Below are positions 1 to 8,652 of a stretch of 40,686 nucleotides of DNA, in pieces (the first letter of the stretch is position 1; each line of letters starts with the position of its first letter). The position numbers were made by a program, and so were the translations under genes. Source of the DNA: an uncultured Bacteroidales bacterium. GTDB taxonomy: Bacteria; Bacteroidota; Bacteroidia; Bacteroidales; Muribaculaceae. A model generated the notes under the pieces. That model was not told the DNA's origin and did no database searches. It saw only the letters and a list, made by a program, of their open reading frames with translations. The DNA lies in contig CALZTY010000018.1 of the NCBI GenBank assembly GCA_945829225.1, forward strand, positions 1-40,686. Direction: 5' to 3'.

Positions 1-30
1 TTATATCAAGGAACATCAACTGTATCAACA

Positions 31-531
31 ATGAAAAATAACACATTGGCATTCATCGCCTTGAGTAACGAATATTGCTCGGCAATAGAGAATTGCGAGC
101 AAGCCGAGAGTCGCCGCGACTTCGTGGGCAAGATGTTGTCGCTGCTGCCTCGTATATATATATGTACGCGCGACCTTGAGAGTGAAGACCTCGCCGAGGA
201 AGGCTACATCGACTCTATCCTCGACGAAAACGACTACGACTGCGCCCGTCGCAACATCGAGAACCTCCTGGGCGACCAAGATACCTATCTGGAGACCTTT
301 GAGGACGATATGAAGTACAGCGACACCCCCATTGGAGCATCGGTAGCCGAGGGGCTCTGCGACCTCTTTCAAGTGCTATACAACTTTGTCGAGACAGTGC
401 GCGATGCTCCCGAGGAGTTGATACTCAGCGCTGTAGCTGCCGTGAAAGAAGACTTTGAATACACCTGGAGCAAGACCCTGTGCAATGTCCTGCGTCCGCT
501 TAACAATATTTATTACAATGACCTCGTATAA
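31..531 (+). CDS. DUF5063 domain-containing protein
   Basis: This 166-residue acidic soluble protein matches my recollection of the DUF5063 family of Bacteroidales; no biochemical role is known to me. It shows no signal peptide or membrane segment, so it is probably cytoplasmic. The sequence is largely helical in character, with clusters of acidic residues (SEDLAEEGYIDSILDENDYD in the middle). The start is the first ATG in the window; the 30 bases before it show no clear promoter, so its promoter may lie outside. Its last 14 bases overlap the start of the M18 aminopeptidase, which implies a shared transcript and possibly translational coupling. The family call is fairly secure; the function is open. 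Confidence 0.8.
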   Translation: MKNNTLAFIALSNEYCSAIENCEQAESRRDFVGKMLSLLPRIYICTRDLESEDLAEEGYIDSILDENDYDCARRNIENLLGDQDTYLETFEDDMKYSDTPIGASVAEGLCDLFQVLYNFVETVRDAPEELILSAVAAVKEDFEYTWSKTLCNVLRPLNNIYYNDLV

Positions 532-1819
532 CAACTACCGCGACTTAGCGGCATTTCTCGATGCATCGCCCGTCAACTTTTGGGCAGTAAACACAGTAGC
601 CGAGCACCTCGTAGCCATGGGCTTCAAGGAACTGAAGATGAACGACCCCTGGACCATCCAACCCGGCGACCGCTACTTCGTGACCAAGAACGACTCGGCA
701 ATTTTTGCTTTCATTGCCGGACACGGACCAGTGACCTCGGGATACAAAATCATCTCGGCACACAGCGACTCACCCGGCTTCCGCATCAAGCCCAACTGCG
801 AGATGCTGTGCGACGGAAATATCGTCAAACTCAACACCGAGGTCTATGGCGGACCGATATTATATACATGGTTTGACCGCCCTCTGTCACTCGCCGGGCG
901 CGTCATATTGCGTAGCGACGACCCATTGCATCCGCAGCGTCGCTTGGTGAAATTTGACCGTCACTTGCTCACCATCCCACATCTCGCCATCCACTTCAAC
1001 CGCGCTGTCAACGAGGGCAACCCCCTGAGCAAGCAAAAGGATATGCTGCCGGTGCTCGGACGCGTCGCCGAGCCGTCGCAAGCCAAGGGCTTGGTGAAAC
1101 GCCTGGTAGCAGAGAAATTAGGCATCAATGCCGAAGATATCATCGACTATGACCTCTCGCTCTTCGACACCACACGTGCCAGCATCGTAGGTCTCAACGG
1201 CGAGTATATCACCTCGGGGCGCATCGATGACTTGTCGATGGCACACGCCGCACTGTGCGCCTTGCTCGATACATCGGCAAATATCTGCAATATGACTCGC
1301 GTGATGGCAATCTTTGACAACGAAGAGACCGGCTCGGGCACCAAGCAAGGCGCCGGCTCGCCCATCTTGGACTACATCTTGCGACGCATCAACATTGCCA
1401 TGGGCGGCAATGATGTTGACTACATGCGCGCTGTGGACAATTCGTTTATGATTTCGGCTGATGATGCCCATGGCATACATCCCAATTACCCCGAGAAGCA
1501 AGACCCGACCAACCACCCCACCGTGGGCGGCGGTCCCGTGGTAAAAATCAATGCCAACTGCAAGTATATGTCAGATGCCGACTCCGCTGCCGTATTTGCA
1601 TCTTTGTGCGAACGCGCCGGGGTTAACTGCCAATACTTTGTAAATCACAGCGATGTGGCAGGCGGCTCAACCCTGGGCAACATCCTCACCGGACAAATAC
1701 CCCTGCGAGGTGTTGATGTCGGCGCTGCTATTTGGGCGATGCACTCGGCTCGCGAAACCGCCTCGCTCAGCGACCATAATGACATGATTGCCGCTTTTTC
1801 GACATTCTACCGTCTATAA
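518..1819 (+). CDS. M18 family aminopeptidase (aspartyl-aminopeptidase-like metallopeptidase)
   Basis: A 433-residue cytosolic zinc aminopeptidase of family M18, which removes N-terminal, often acidic, residues from peptides. Metal-ligand motifs appear in family order: SAHSDSPG (His82), GRIDDLS (Asp about 237), DNEETGSG (Glu269/Glu270), SADDAHGIHPNYP and, near the C-terminus, NHSDVAGGSTLG with the last His ligand. I chose ATG 518 (MTSYNNYRDL) rather than the in-frame ATG at 455. The earlier start would add 21 residues lying entirely inside the DUF5063 gene and unlike the family N-terminus. The length is normal for bacterial M18 enzymes. It overlaps the upstream gene by 14 bases, and no terminator is visible before the lon promoter region. 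Confidence 0.93.
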   Translation: MTSYNNYRDLAAFLDASPVNFWAVNTVAEHLVAMGFKELKMNDPWTIQPGDRYFVTKNDSAIFAFIAGHGPVTSGYKIISAHSDSPGFRIKPNCEMLCDGNIVKLNTEVYGGPILYTWFDRPLSLAGRVILRSDDPLHPQRRLVKFDRHLLTIPHLAIHFNRAVNEGNPLSKQKDMLPVLGRVAEPSQAKGLVKRLVAEKLGINAEDIIDYDLSLFDTTRASIVGLNGEYITSGRIDDLSMAHAALCALLDTSANICNMTRVMAIFDNEETGSGTKQGAGSPILDYILRRINIAMGGNDVDYMRAVDNSFMISADDAHGIHPNYPEKQDPTNHPTVGGGPVVKINANCKYMSDADSAAVFASLCERAGVNCQYFVNHSDVAGGSTLGNILTGQIPLRGVDVGAAIWAMHSARETASLSDHNDMIAAFSTFYRL

Positions 1820-1827
1820 TTGTCATA

Positions 1828-1844
1828 TTGGCACGGTTTTTGCT
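1828..1844 (+). promoter_or_regulatory. Sigma-54 (RpoN) type -24/-12 promoter upstream of lon
   Basis: The sequence reads TTGGCACG, four bases, TTGCT, matching the sigma-54 consensus TGGCACG-N4-TTGCW at every conserved position. Ten bases separate the -24 GG (1830-1831) from the -12 GC (1842-1843), as the family requires. A start near 1855 would leave a leader of about 37 bases before the lon ATG. The usual Bacteroidetes TAnnTTTG element is not seen here. The motif match is direct; its use in vivo is inferred. Confidence 0.7.
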
Positions 1845-1891
1845 CTAACTCATCATCAGAATAGTATAGTTAAAAATAAAAAGCAATAAAG

Positions 1892-4285
1892 ATGAATGAG
1901 AAAGAGACCGTCGTGCAGATGGGTCGCATCGAAATAAACCCCGAAGAGTTCAATAAACCCGTAGAACCCGGTGATTTACTGCTGCTGGCGACACGCAACT
2001 TGGTGTTGTTCCCGGGAGTCACTATTCCTATCAACATCGGACGCGAGTCGTCGCTCGCAGTGGCTCGCTATGCCACCGAGCACCATGTGCCCATCGGCAT
2101 AGTATGCCAAATTGACCCCGACGTCGAGGCTCCGACAGTCTCCGAGGGGTTGTTCCGTTATGGCGTGGTAGCCGATGTGTATCAAATCATAGATATGCCC
2201 GACGGCACTCACACTGCGTTGGTGCACGGACGCGACAGGTTCCGCATCCTGGGCAAGGGTGCCGGCAATACCCTCCCCGGAGCCTTGTGCGCTCGTATTA
2301 AGCAACTAAAGGACACCAACCCCACTAATAAGAAGGAGTTTGAGACCGCGATGGAGACCATCGTCAATATCGCCTCGGAGATATTCCAACAATCCACACA
2401 GGGCGACCACTCCTTTGCCAATGCTGTCAAGTCGCTGGAAGACTTGGTGGATAAACTCAACTTTATTGCTACCAGTTACCCGCTTGACCCTGACAAGAAG
2501 GTGGCATTATTAGCACAGGGCAGCCTGGGCAAGCGTGCCATCGAATTGCTTGCTCTGCTGATGACCGAGCGCGAGCGCATGGATGTGGCTCAAGATGTTA
2601 TCGAAAAAGCCGGTCGCCGCATGAAGGACAACCAGCGCTCGACTTACTTGCAGATGCAACTCGACACCATCAAGGAAGAACTTTATGGCGGTGTTGATGA
2701 GAATGACGACTTCGAGCAGTTGCAAAAACGCGCTGATGCCGCCAAATTCCCCGCAGATGTGCGTGCCACATTTGACAAAGAACTCAACAAACTGCGCCGT
2801 CTCAACCCCACAACTCCCGACTATTCGGTGCAGTATGCCTACTTGGAGACTCTGGTCGAGTTGCCGTGGACTGCGCATAAAGAAGGCAAGCGTAGCATCG
2901 AGCAGGCTCGTGAAGTGCTTGAAAATGACCACTATGGACTCGAAAAGGTGAAGCAACGCATCCTCGAGCAAATCGCCGTCATCCTCAACAACCACAAGGC
3001 AAAAGCCCCGATTCTCTGCCTCGTAGGTCCTCCCGGTGTGGGCAAGACCTCGCTCGGCCGCTCCATCGCCAAGGCTATGGGACGCAAATATGAGCGCGTG
3101 TCGCTCGGCGGCTTGCACGACGAAGCCGAGATACGCGGACACCGCCGCACATACATCGGCGCTATGCCGGGTCGTATCATCAAAGCGATGAAAAATGCCG
3201 GCACAACCAATCCCATTCTCCTTCTCGACGAGATTGACAAGATTGGTCAGGACTACAAGGGCGACCCCTCATCGGCTCTGCTTGAAGTCCTTGATCCCGA
3301 GCAGAATGCGACATTCCACGACAACTATATCGATGTGGATTACAACCTCTCGGGCGTGCTGTTTATCGCCACTGCCAATACCCTCTCGACTGTAGCCGCT
3401 CCCCTACTCGACCGCATGGAAGTGATTGACATCAGCGGCTATCTGCTCGAAGAAAAAATCGAAATTGCCCGCCGTCACCTTATCCCCAAGGTGCTTGAAG
3501 CCAACGGCTTGAAGGGAGATCTGCCCTTCGGGCTCTCCGATGCCACCCTCACCGCGCTTATCGAGCGATACACTGCCGAGAGCGGCGTGCGCCAATTGGA
3601 GAAGCAACTATCGTCGTTGGTGCGCAAGTATATCCTCGCGCGACTGAGCAATGGCAATTTCCCCGAGGATTTACAGCCCGATGACCTCCAAGGGCTTCTC
3701 GGACTCCCCGTCTACCACAAGGATAAGTACGAGGGCAACGACTTCCCCGGCGTAGTTACCGGCTTGGCATGGACCCAAGTGGGTGGCGAAATACTCCTCG
3801 CCGAGGCGTCTCTGTCGCCCGGCAAGGGCGACCGCCTCACCATCACCGGCAACCTCGGCGATGTGATGAAGGAGTCGGCAACTATCGCCTTGCAATGGGT
3901 CAAGGCTAACTGCCTCGCCCTCGGTATCGACTCTGCCATGTTTGAGCAGAACAACCTCCACATCCACTTCCCCGAAGGCGCTATACCCAAGGACGGTCCA
4001 TCGGCAGGCATCACCATCGCCACTGCCATTGTGTCAATATTCACCGGACGAAAGGTCGCCGAGCGCATCGCCATGACCGGCGAAATCACCCTCCGCGGAC
4101 GCGTACTGCCCGTGGGCGGTATCAAGGAGAAAATCCTCGCCGCCAAACGCGCCGGTATCGACACAATAATCCTCAGCGCCGACAACGAGCGCGATATCAA
4201 CGACATCCCGTCTAACTACCGCGATGGATTGACATTCACCTACGTCAAGTCGGTCGCCGAGGTCATCGACCACGCTCTTCTTTAA
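1892..4285 (+). CDS. lon: ATP-dependent protease Lon (LonA)
   Basis: A 797-residue LonA protease that unfolds and degrades damaged and regulatory proteins in the cytosol. The N-terminal substrate-binding (LAN) domain covers about residues 25-230 ([15 protein letters not shown]). A helical region precedes the AAA+ module, which has Walker A GPPGVGKT at residues 379-386 and Walker [10 protein letters not shown]. The C-terminal protease domain has the catalytic serine in PKDGPSAG (Ser704) and the catalytic lysine in GGIKEK (Lys747). Their 43-residue spacing equals that of the E. coli Ser679/Lys722 dyad. The gene is preceded by an apparent sigma-54 promoter. It ends convergently against the carbon-nitrogen hydrolase gene, with the two stop codons sharing the bases TTAA at 4282-4285. 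Confidence 0.98.
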   Translation: MNEKETVVQMGRIEINPEEFNKPVEPGDLLLLATRNLVLFPGVTIPINIGRESSLAVARYATEHHVPIGIVCQIDPDVEAPTVSEGLFRYGVVADVYQIIDMPDGTHTALVHGRDRFRILGKGAGNTLPGALCARIKQLKDTNPTNKKEFETAMETIVNIASEIFQQSTQGDHSFANAVKSLEDLVDKLNFIATSYPLDPDKKVALLAQGSLGKRAIELLALLMTERERMDVAQDVIEKAGRRMKDNQRSTYLQMQLDTIKEELYGGVDENDDFEQLQKRADAAKFPADVRATFDKELNKLRRLNPTTPDYSVQYAYLETLVELPWTAHKEGKRSIEQAREVLENDHYGLEKVKQRILEQIAVILNNHKAKAPILCLVGPPGVGKTSLGRSIAKAMGRKYERVSLGGLHDEAEIRGHRRTYIGAMPGRIIKAMKNAGTTNPILLLDEIDKIGQDYKGDPSSALLEVLDPEQNATFHDNYIDVDYNLSGVLFIATANTLSTVAAPLLDRMEVIDISGYLLEEKIEIARRHLIPKVLEANGLKGDLPFGLSDATLTALIERYTAESGVRQLEKQLSSLVRKYILARLSNGNFPEDLQPDDLQGLLGLPVYHKDKYEGNDFPGVVTGLAWTQVGGEILLAEASLSPGKGDRLTITGNLGDVMKESATIALQWVKANCLALGIDSAMFEQNNLHIHFPEGAIPKDGPSAGITIATAIVSIFTGRKVAERIAMTGEITLRGRVLPVGGIKEKILAAKRAGIDTIILSADNERDINDIPSNYRDGLTFTYVKSVAEVIDHALL

Positions 4286-5169
4286 TCGCGAAATCGGCGT
4301 GTAATATCGCCGTAGGCGTCTATGCGGCGGTCGCGGAGGAAGGGCCACCATCGGCGCACCTGCTCGCATCGGTCGGCATCAATATCCACTACGACACAAG
4401 CCTCGGCATCCGTGGGTGCCGTGAAGAGCAGTTCGCCCTGCGGTCCGGCAACAAAACTATTGCCCCAGAAAGCAATACCGCCGGTAACTCCCGATGGGTC
4501 AGGCTCATACCCTACTCGATTGACCGCTACCACAGGCAAGCCATTGGCTACGGCATGTCCGCGTTGCACGGTCACCCACGCCTCGCGCTGGCGCAACTGC
4601 TCGGCTGGCGTATCGCTACTCTCCACGCCTATCGCTGTGGGATAGATGAGTATCTCGGCTCCTGCCAATGCCATCAAGCGCGCAGCCTCGGGATACCACT
4701 GATCCCAGCACACCAACACACCGAGGCGCCCGATTGAAGTCTCAATAGGCTCAAAGCCCAGGTCGCCGGGCGTGAAATAAAATTTCTCGTAATATGCCGG
4801 GTCGTCGGGAATGTGCATCTTGCGATAACGACCGGCTACCGAGCCGTCACTGTCATACACTATCGCCGTGTTGTGGTACAAACCCGCAGCACGGCGTTCA
4901 AACATTGATGTCACCAGCACCACTCCGGTCTCTGCCGCCAACGCGCTGTAAAAATCCTTGGTCGCGCCTTCAATATCAACTGCGAGGTCAAATGCCCGCA
5001 CATCCTCGGTCTGACAGAAGTACAGCGAGTCGTGCAATTCTTGATTAACCACCAATTGTGCTCCATCAGTAGCCAATTGGCGCACCTTCTCGGCAATTCT
5101 GCGTCGATTATCTTCGATATCGGCGCTATTGTGTTGCTGGATAATTCCTACTTTTACTATTCCTTTCAT
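4282..5169 (-). CDS. aguB: N-carbamoylputrescine amidase (carbon-nitrogen hydrolase)
   Basis: A 295-residue nitrilase-superfamily amidase that hydrolyses N-carbamoylputrescine to putrescine, ammonia and CO2, the last step of the agmatine route to polyamines. The Glu-Lys-Cys triad is visible: Glu44 in VVNQELHDS, Lys117 in YRKMHIPDDP and Cys154 in VLVCWDQWYPE. I chose ATG 5169 (MKGIVKVGIIQQ) rather than the open extension to 5208. It makes an ATGA overlap with the stop of the agmatine deiminase gene and begins at the conserved first beta strand. The adjacent deiminase makes AguB much more likely than another nitrilase. The stop codon overlaps that of lon on the opposite strand. Confidence 0.94.
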   Translation of the reverse strand: MKGIVKVGIIQQHNSADIEDNRRRIAEKVRQLATDGAQLVVNQELHDSLYFCQTEDVRAFDLAVDIEGATKDFYSALAAETGVVLVTSMFERRAAGLYHNTAIVYDSDGSVAGRYRKMHIPDDPAYYEKFYFTPGDLGFEPIETSIGRLGVLVCWDQWYPEAARLMALAGAEILIYPTAIGVESSDTPAEQLRQREAWVTVQRGHAVANGLPVVAVNRVGYEPDPSGVTGGIAFWGNSFVAGPQGELLFTAPTDAEACVVVDIDADRCEQVRRWWPFLRDRRIDAYGDITRRFRD

Positions 5170-6206
5170 ATCGGGAGTACATCTTGTGGCAACTGCATTG
5201 TGGCACAATGCAATGAGCCATGTTGTTTAATAAGAGCGCGGCAATCGACACACTCAACAGTGTGGTCGGGAAATGCCACGCGCAATGTCATCTCTGCCAA
5301 TTTGTCCTTGCGAGGCTGTCCGTAGGTGGGCATCAAGATAACATCATTGACCACCAAGAAATTGGCATATGTAGCCGGGAGCCGCTGTCCCTCGGCATCA
5401 TAAATCGGATGCGGCAGGGGCAATTCCACCAAGTTGTACGGGCGCCCGTCGGGTGTGCGGAAATCTCGCAATGTGCGAGCCATCGCCTCCAACTCTTCTG
5501 TCTGCTCGTCGGCTTGCTCATCAGCCGATGAGGCACAATATAATATGGTATCCCCGGGAGCCAGGCGCGCCAGAGTGTCAATATGACCGTCGGTATCATC
5601 TCCGGCAAGGGCGCCATGATCGAGCCACAACACATGGTGGGCGCCCAAAGCCTCGGCAAGGTATGCCTCACACCCGGCACGGTACACTCTATTGCGCGTA
5701 TCGGTGAGCATACAACTGTCAGTAGTGAGTATGGTGCCACAGCCATCGCTCTCTATCGAGCCACCCTCGAGTATATAGTCGTTGCGGTCCTCAATTGTGC
5801 CTTGAAGCAATCCACAACTATGCAGATGGGCGGTCACGGCATTATCCAAGCGGTATTCAAACTTGCCGCCCCAGGCATTAAAACCGAAGTCGCATAATAT
5901 TGTACGTTCGCCCTCACGCACTGTGATAGGCCCATAATCGCGAGTCCACGTGTCGTTGGTGGGTACATCGCACAGCAACAATCGCTCGGCTGGTATGTCG
6001 GCAAAGCGCTCGCGCAACGATGTCGCCTCGGGGGCTATCACTATCGCCACTGCATGACGCGCAATGGCACGCACCAAGTGGTCGTAGCAAGCCTCTACCT
6101 CTTTGAGCATATATGCCCAATCGGTACCGGCATGGGGCATCGCCACCATCACCGCACCCACCGGTTCCCACTCGGCAGGCATACGACGTCGCTCATTCAT
6201 CGTCAT
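5166..6206 (-). CDS. aguA: Agmatine deiminase (PPAD family)
   Basis: A 346-residue enzyme that converts agmatine to N-carbamoylputrescine and ammonia in the cytosol. Family motifs are present: N-terminal RRMPAEWEP, TWTRDYGPI near residue 90, a DTDGHIDTLAR His/Asp motif near residue 205, and the nucleophile in GSLHCATMQLP (Cys334). The length is normal. Its stop overlaps the start of the amidase by four bases (ATGA), so the two consecutive steps are probably translationally coupled. The start is ambiguous: ATG at 6206 (used) or ATG at 6200, both overlapping the small upstream gene. Family and pathway are secure from motifs and from the AguB neighbour. Confidence 0.95.
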   Translation of the reverse strand: MTMNERRRMPAEWEPVGAVMVAMPHAGTDWAYMLKEVEACYDHLVRAIARHAVAIVIAPEATSLRERFADIPAERLLLCDVPTNDTWTRDYGPITVREGERTILCDFGFNAWGGKFEYRLDNAVTAHLHSCGLLQGTIEDRNDYILEGGSIESDGCGTILTTDSCMLTDTRNRVYRAGCEAYLAEALGAHHVLWLDHGALAGDDTDGHIDTLARLAPGDTILYCASSADEQADEQTEELEAMARTLRDFRTPDGRPYNLVELPLPHPIYDAEGQRLPATYANFLVVNDVILMPTYGQPRKDKLAEMTLRVAFPDHTVECVDCRALIKQHGSLHCATMQLPQDVLPI

Positions 6207-6429
6207 ATTCGCTCAATGATTGCCACACTTGGTCTTGATCCTCAAGGTATTCCTTGCAGAAATCTACAAATCCGTATTTCTCGCTATTTCCTACCTCATG
6301 ACACCATTGGCGATACTCGGCACGTAATTCGTCATCCTCGGCGATTGCTCGCTTAAATTCAGCCTCTGCAATATCGACACTCCGGTGTTCTTGGAGCAAT
6401 GAGATGAAATAATCAGTTATGTCTTCCAT
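6193..6429 (-). CDS. Small conserved acidic protein at the head of the agmatine operon
   Basis: A 78-residue acidic protein with no signal peptide or membrane helix. It begins MEDITDYFISLLQEH and is rich in Glu and Asp, with one central Cys (EYRQWCHEV). I recall similar short proteins of unknown function in Bacteroidales, but I cannot name a family. It is the first gene after the minus-strand promoter at 6463-6470 and overlaps the agmatine deiminase start by 8-14 bases. It is therefore co-transcribed with polyamine synthesis genes. Whether it acts in that pathway is unknown. Confidence 0.75.
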   Translation of the reverse strand: MEDITDYFISLLQEHRSVDIAEAEFKRAIAEDDELRAEYRQWCHEVGNSEKYGFVDFCKEYLEDQDQVWQSLSEYDDE

Positions 6430-6462
6430 TCGTTTAAAGTGTCATTGGGTTATTATTCTCTG

Positions 6463-6470
6463 CAAATATA
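6463..6470 (-). promoter_or_regulatory. Bacteroidetes -7 element for the agmatine operon
   Basis: On the minus strand these bases read TATATTTG, fitting TAnnTTTG, 34 bases upstream of the first ATG of the operon (6429). No clear TTTG -33 element is seen at the expected distance. Confidence 0.5.
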
Positions 6471-6564
6471 ATAGTTTATCCGCTTATCCGCGCCATTTTT
6501 TGCACTTATTTTTTGTTAAAATATTTTTTACCCTCTCCGTGGCTCAAGTATCGCGGATTATTAG

Positions 6565-6572
6565 TATCTTTG
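6565..6572 (+). promoter_or_regulatory. Bacteroidetes -7 element for the DUF4290-led gene array
   Basis: The bases read TATCTTTG followed by CAC, a typical Bacteroidetes -7 element, 24 bases before the ATG at 6597. The -33 region is not obvious. It lies in an AT-rich divergent intergenic region (6430-6596) shared with the agmatine operon promoter. It is the only promoter I recognise for the + strand genes up to 20975. Confidence 0.6.
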
Positions 6573-6596
6573 CACTTAATTATGCACTGACTAATT

Positions 6597-7181
6597 ATGC
6601 TTACATATAAGAACCATCTCAAACCACTCGTCTTGCCCGAATATGGCAGACGTATACAAGACATGGTGGAGCACTGCATCACTATCGAAGACCGCGCCGA
6701 GCGCACTCGTTGTGCTCGCAGCATCGTTGACACCATGTCTATCCTCTTCCCCGTCCAAGGCGACCAGCAAGCCTACCGCCGCAAGTTGTGGGACCACCTC
6801 GCCCTCATCAGCGACTTCCGTCTCGACGTTGACCTGCCTTTTGAGTTGGTCAAGCCCGATGCTTTCGACGAGCAACCCGCCCCCGTCACCTCCGGCGAAA
6901 ACCGCATCGCTCGTCGCCAATACGGTCACATCGTCGAGGCTATGATTGCTCGTGCTCGCGCCATGGAGCCCGGCGAGGAACGCGACGCATTCGTATACCT
7001 CCTCGCCAACCACATGAAGAAACTCCAATTGGTCGACAACCCCGAGGGCGTTGAGGACATCAAGGTATTCAAAGACTTATACGAGATGAGCGCCGGCGAG
7101 ATCGAAATTTATCCCGAGGATATGCAACTCGAGGACTTCAAACTCGCTCCCGCTCCCTCCAAAAAGAAACGCAAGAAATGA
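6597..7181 (+). CDS. DUF4290 domain-containing protein
   Basis: A 194-residue soluble protein of the DUF4290 family, found in Bacteroidetes. The N-terminus MLTYKNHLKPLVLPEYGR and the central ARRQYGHIVEAMI stretch are typical. It ends in a lysine/arginine-rich tail (SKKKRKK), which could bind nucleic acid; that is inference. No signal peptide is seen. Its stop overlaps the rimM start as ATGA (7178-7181), implying coupling to ribosome maturation. In other Bacteroidales I recall murA lying between these two genes; it is absent here. Confidence 0.88.
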   Translation: MLTYKNHLKPLVLPEYGRRIQDMVEHCITIEDRAERTRCARSIVDTMSILFPVQGDQQAYRRKLWDHLALISDFRLDVDLPFELVKPDAFDEQPAPVTSGENRIARRQYGHIVEAMIARARAMEPGEERDAFVYLLANHMKKLQLVDNPEGVEDIKVFKDLYEMSAGEIEIYPEDMQLEDFKLAPAPSKKKRKK

Positions 7182-7705
7182 TTCGGCGCGAGCAACTCAC
7201 CGAGGTGGGTTCGACTCTCAAAACCCACGGCGTCAAGGGCGAAATATCATTGATACTCGATGATGACCTCGCTCCCGACGACTTGCGCTGCTTCATCTTC
7301 GAGATCGATGGATTATTCGTGCCTTTCTTCGCCGAGACCACACGCCCCCGCGGCGGAGACTCTTGGCTGGTGAAATTTGACGGTATCAACTCCGAGAGCG
7401 ATGCCGAGTCCCTGTGTCGGCACTCCGTATATGTCCTCTCCGACGAACTGCCCGGCTACGAAGAAGACCCCGACGGTGTCAACCTCTACGACCTCGTGGG
7501 CTTCACTCTCCTCAATGACGACGACTCCACAGTGGGCACCATCGATGACATCGACGACTCTACTGCCAACATCCTGCTCCTCGTCACCGATGCCGCCGGC
7601 AACACCATCTACGTCCCATTCGTCGAGGACCTCATCACCGCTCTCGACATCGACAACCGCTCTATCACAATGAATATTCCTAACGGAATTATTAACCTTA
7701 ATTAA
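7178..7705 (+). CDS. rimM: Ribosome maturation factor RimM
   Basis: A 175-residue protein that assists assembly of the 30S ribosomal subunit head and binds protein S19. The N-terminal RimM domain shows TLKTHGVKGEISL near residue 14 and SWLVKFDGI near residue 62. A C-terminal PRC-barrel domain begins near residue 97 (DGVNLYDLVGFTLL) and contains YVPFVEDLI. The length is normal. The start codon overlaps the DUF4290 stop by four bases. The protein is unusually acidic (many DDD runs). Confidence 0.92.
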   Translation: MIRREQLTEVGSTLKTHGVKGEISLILDDDLAPDDLRCFIFEIDGLFVPFFAETTRPRGGDSWLVKFDGINSESDAESLCRHSVYVLSDELPGYEEDPDGVNLYDLVGFTLLNDDDSTVGTIDDIDDSTANILLLVTDAAGNTIYVPFVEDLITALDIDNRSITMNIPNGIINLN

Positions 7706-7716
7706 TAGTTGTAATT

Positions 7717-8019
7717 ATGGATTTTGACGAACAACAAGCCATCAAATATATTCGCGAGCACTGCCCGGGCTTGCCCAACTATGACGACGACGAGTATCTC
7801 AACGTCATCGATATGATTTTTGACTTCTACGAGTCCAACGGCTTGCTCGACATTAGCCTCGACGACGATGATGACGATGACGACGACGTGGATATCGCCG
7901 AGATTATCGACTATGTACAACGCATGGTGCGCAAAGACAAAGGCTCCAAACTCAGCACCGACCACATCGAGCCTATCGTCACCGCTTACCTTGAGTACGA
8001 GGATTCATTGATGTTATGA
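7717..8019 (+). CDS. Small highly acidic conserved protein
   Basis: A 100-residue protein with no signal peptide, containing a run of ten aspartates encoded by GAC/GAT codons near residues 49-58, followed by DIAEIIDYVQRMVRKDK. I recall similar proteins in Bacteroidales genomes but no function. The first half is helical (EYLNVIDMIFDFYESNG). It starts 11 bases after rimM, and its stop overlaps the OmpA-like gene as ATGA. The Asp run could bind divalent metal or basic proteins; this is not supported beyond composition. Confidence 0.7.
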   Translation: MDFDEQQAIKYIREHCPGLPNYDDDEYLNVIDMIFDFYESNGLLDISLDDDDDDDDDVDIAEIIDYVQRMVRKDKGSKLSTDHIEPIVTAYLEYEDSLML

Positions 8020-8621
8020 AAAAAATCATATACAGCATATTAGCCATAGCGCTGATTATCACCACAATCAGCGCCGACGACACCCCGGTCGACAACCTCG
8101 ACTTGAGCGTTGCCGAGAATATGGCTACTCCCGTGGTGCCGCCCAAAGCCAAGTCATATGTCAAGGGTGCCATGGACCAGTTGCGCCGCTACTTCGTAAA
8201 GGACGGCTACAACGTGCAATCGCTCCGCGACGGCGAGGTGCTGCAAATCACCATCCCCTGTTCCGACCTCTTCGGCGCCTGCGCTGTCGATCTGAAACCC
8301 TCGGCTGCCGCCGTCCTCAAGCCCTTCGCCACTGTCGTCCGCGAGCCCGAGAAATACAAACTCCTGGTGACCGTCCATACCGACGACACCGGCGACATCA
8401 TGTATGCCGACTCCATCACCGCCATGCGCGCCAATGCCATCGACGACTACTTGTGGCAACTCGCCTCAGAACGCGAGACCAACGTCATCCCATACGGCAT
8501 CGGGCGCGATGAGCCTTTACGTCCCAACACTTCTATCCTCGACCGCGCCGCCAACCGCCGCGTCGAGTTCATCATAATCCCCGAGGTGGGTATGCTCCGC
8601 CTCGCAGGCGTCAAAAACTAA
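8016..8621 (+). CDS. Exported OmpA-family protein
   Basis: A 201-residue protein with a signal peptide (MKKIIYSILAIALIITTISA, likely cleaved before ADD or DD) and a C-terminal OmpA-like domain at about residues 60-190. The domain ends with the diagnostic NRRVEFIIIP motif that contacts peptidoglycan. There is no lipobox Cys and no N-terminal beta barrel, so it is probably a periplasmic or envelope protein attached to the cell wall. The ATGA overlap with the preceding acidic protein suggests coupled translation. It lies upstream of proS in the same array. Confidence 0.85.
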   Translation: MKKIIYSILAIALIITTISADDTPVDNLDLSVAENMATPVVPPKAKSYVKGAMDQLRRYFVKDGYNVQSLRDGEVLQITIPCSDLFGACAVDLKPSAAAVLKPFATVVREPEKYKLLVTVHTDDTGDIMYADSITAMRANAIDDYLWQLASERETNVIPYGIGRDEPLRPNTSILDRAANRRVEFIIIPEVGMLRLAGVKN

Positions 8622-8652
8622 AGAATATAATAACAAAACATCACAATAAATT

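Noticed and set aside
455-517. The longer N-terminus of the M18 peptidase from ATG 455
   Set aside because: It lies inside the DUF5063 gene and does not resemble M18 N-termini; ATG 518 fits better.
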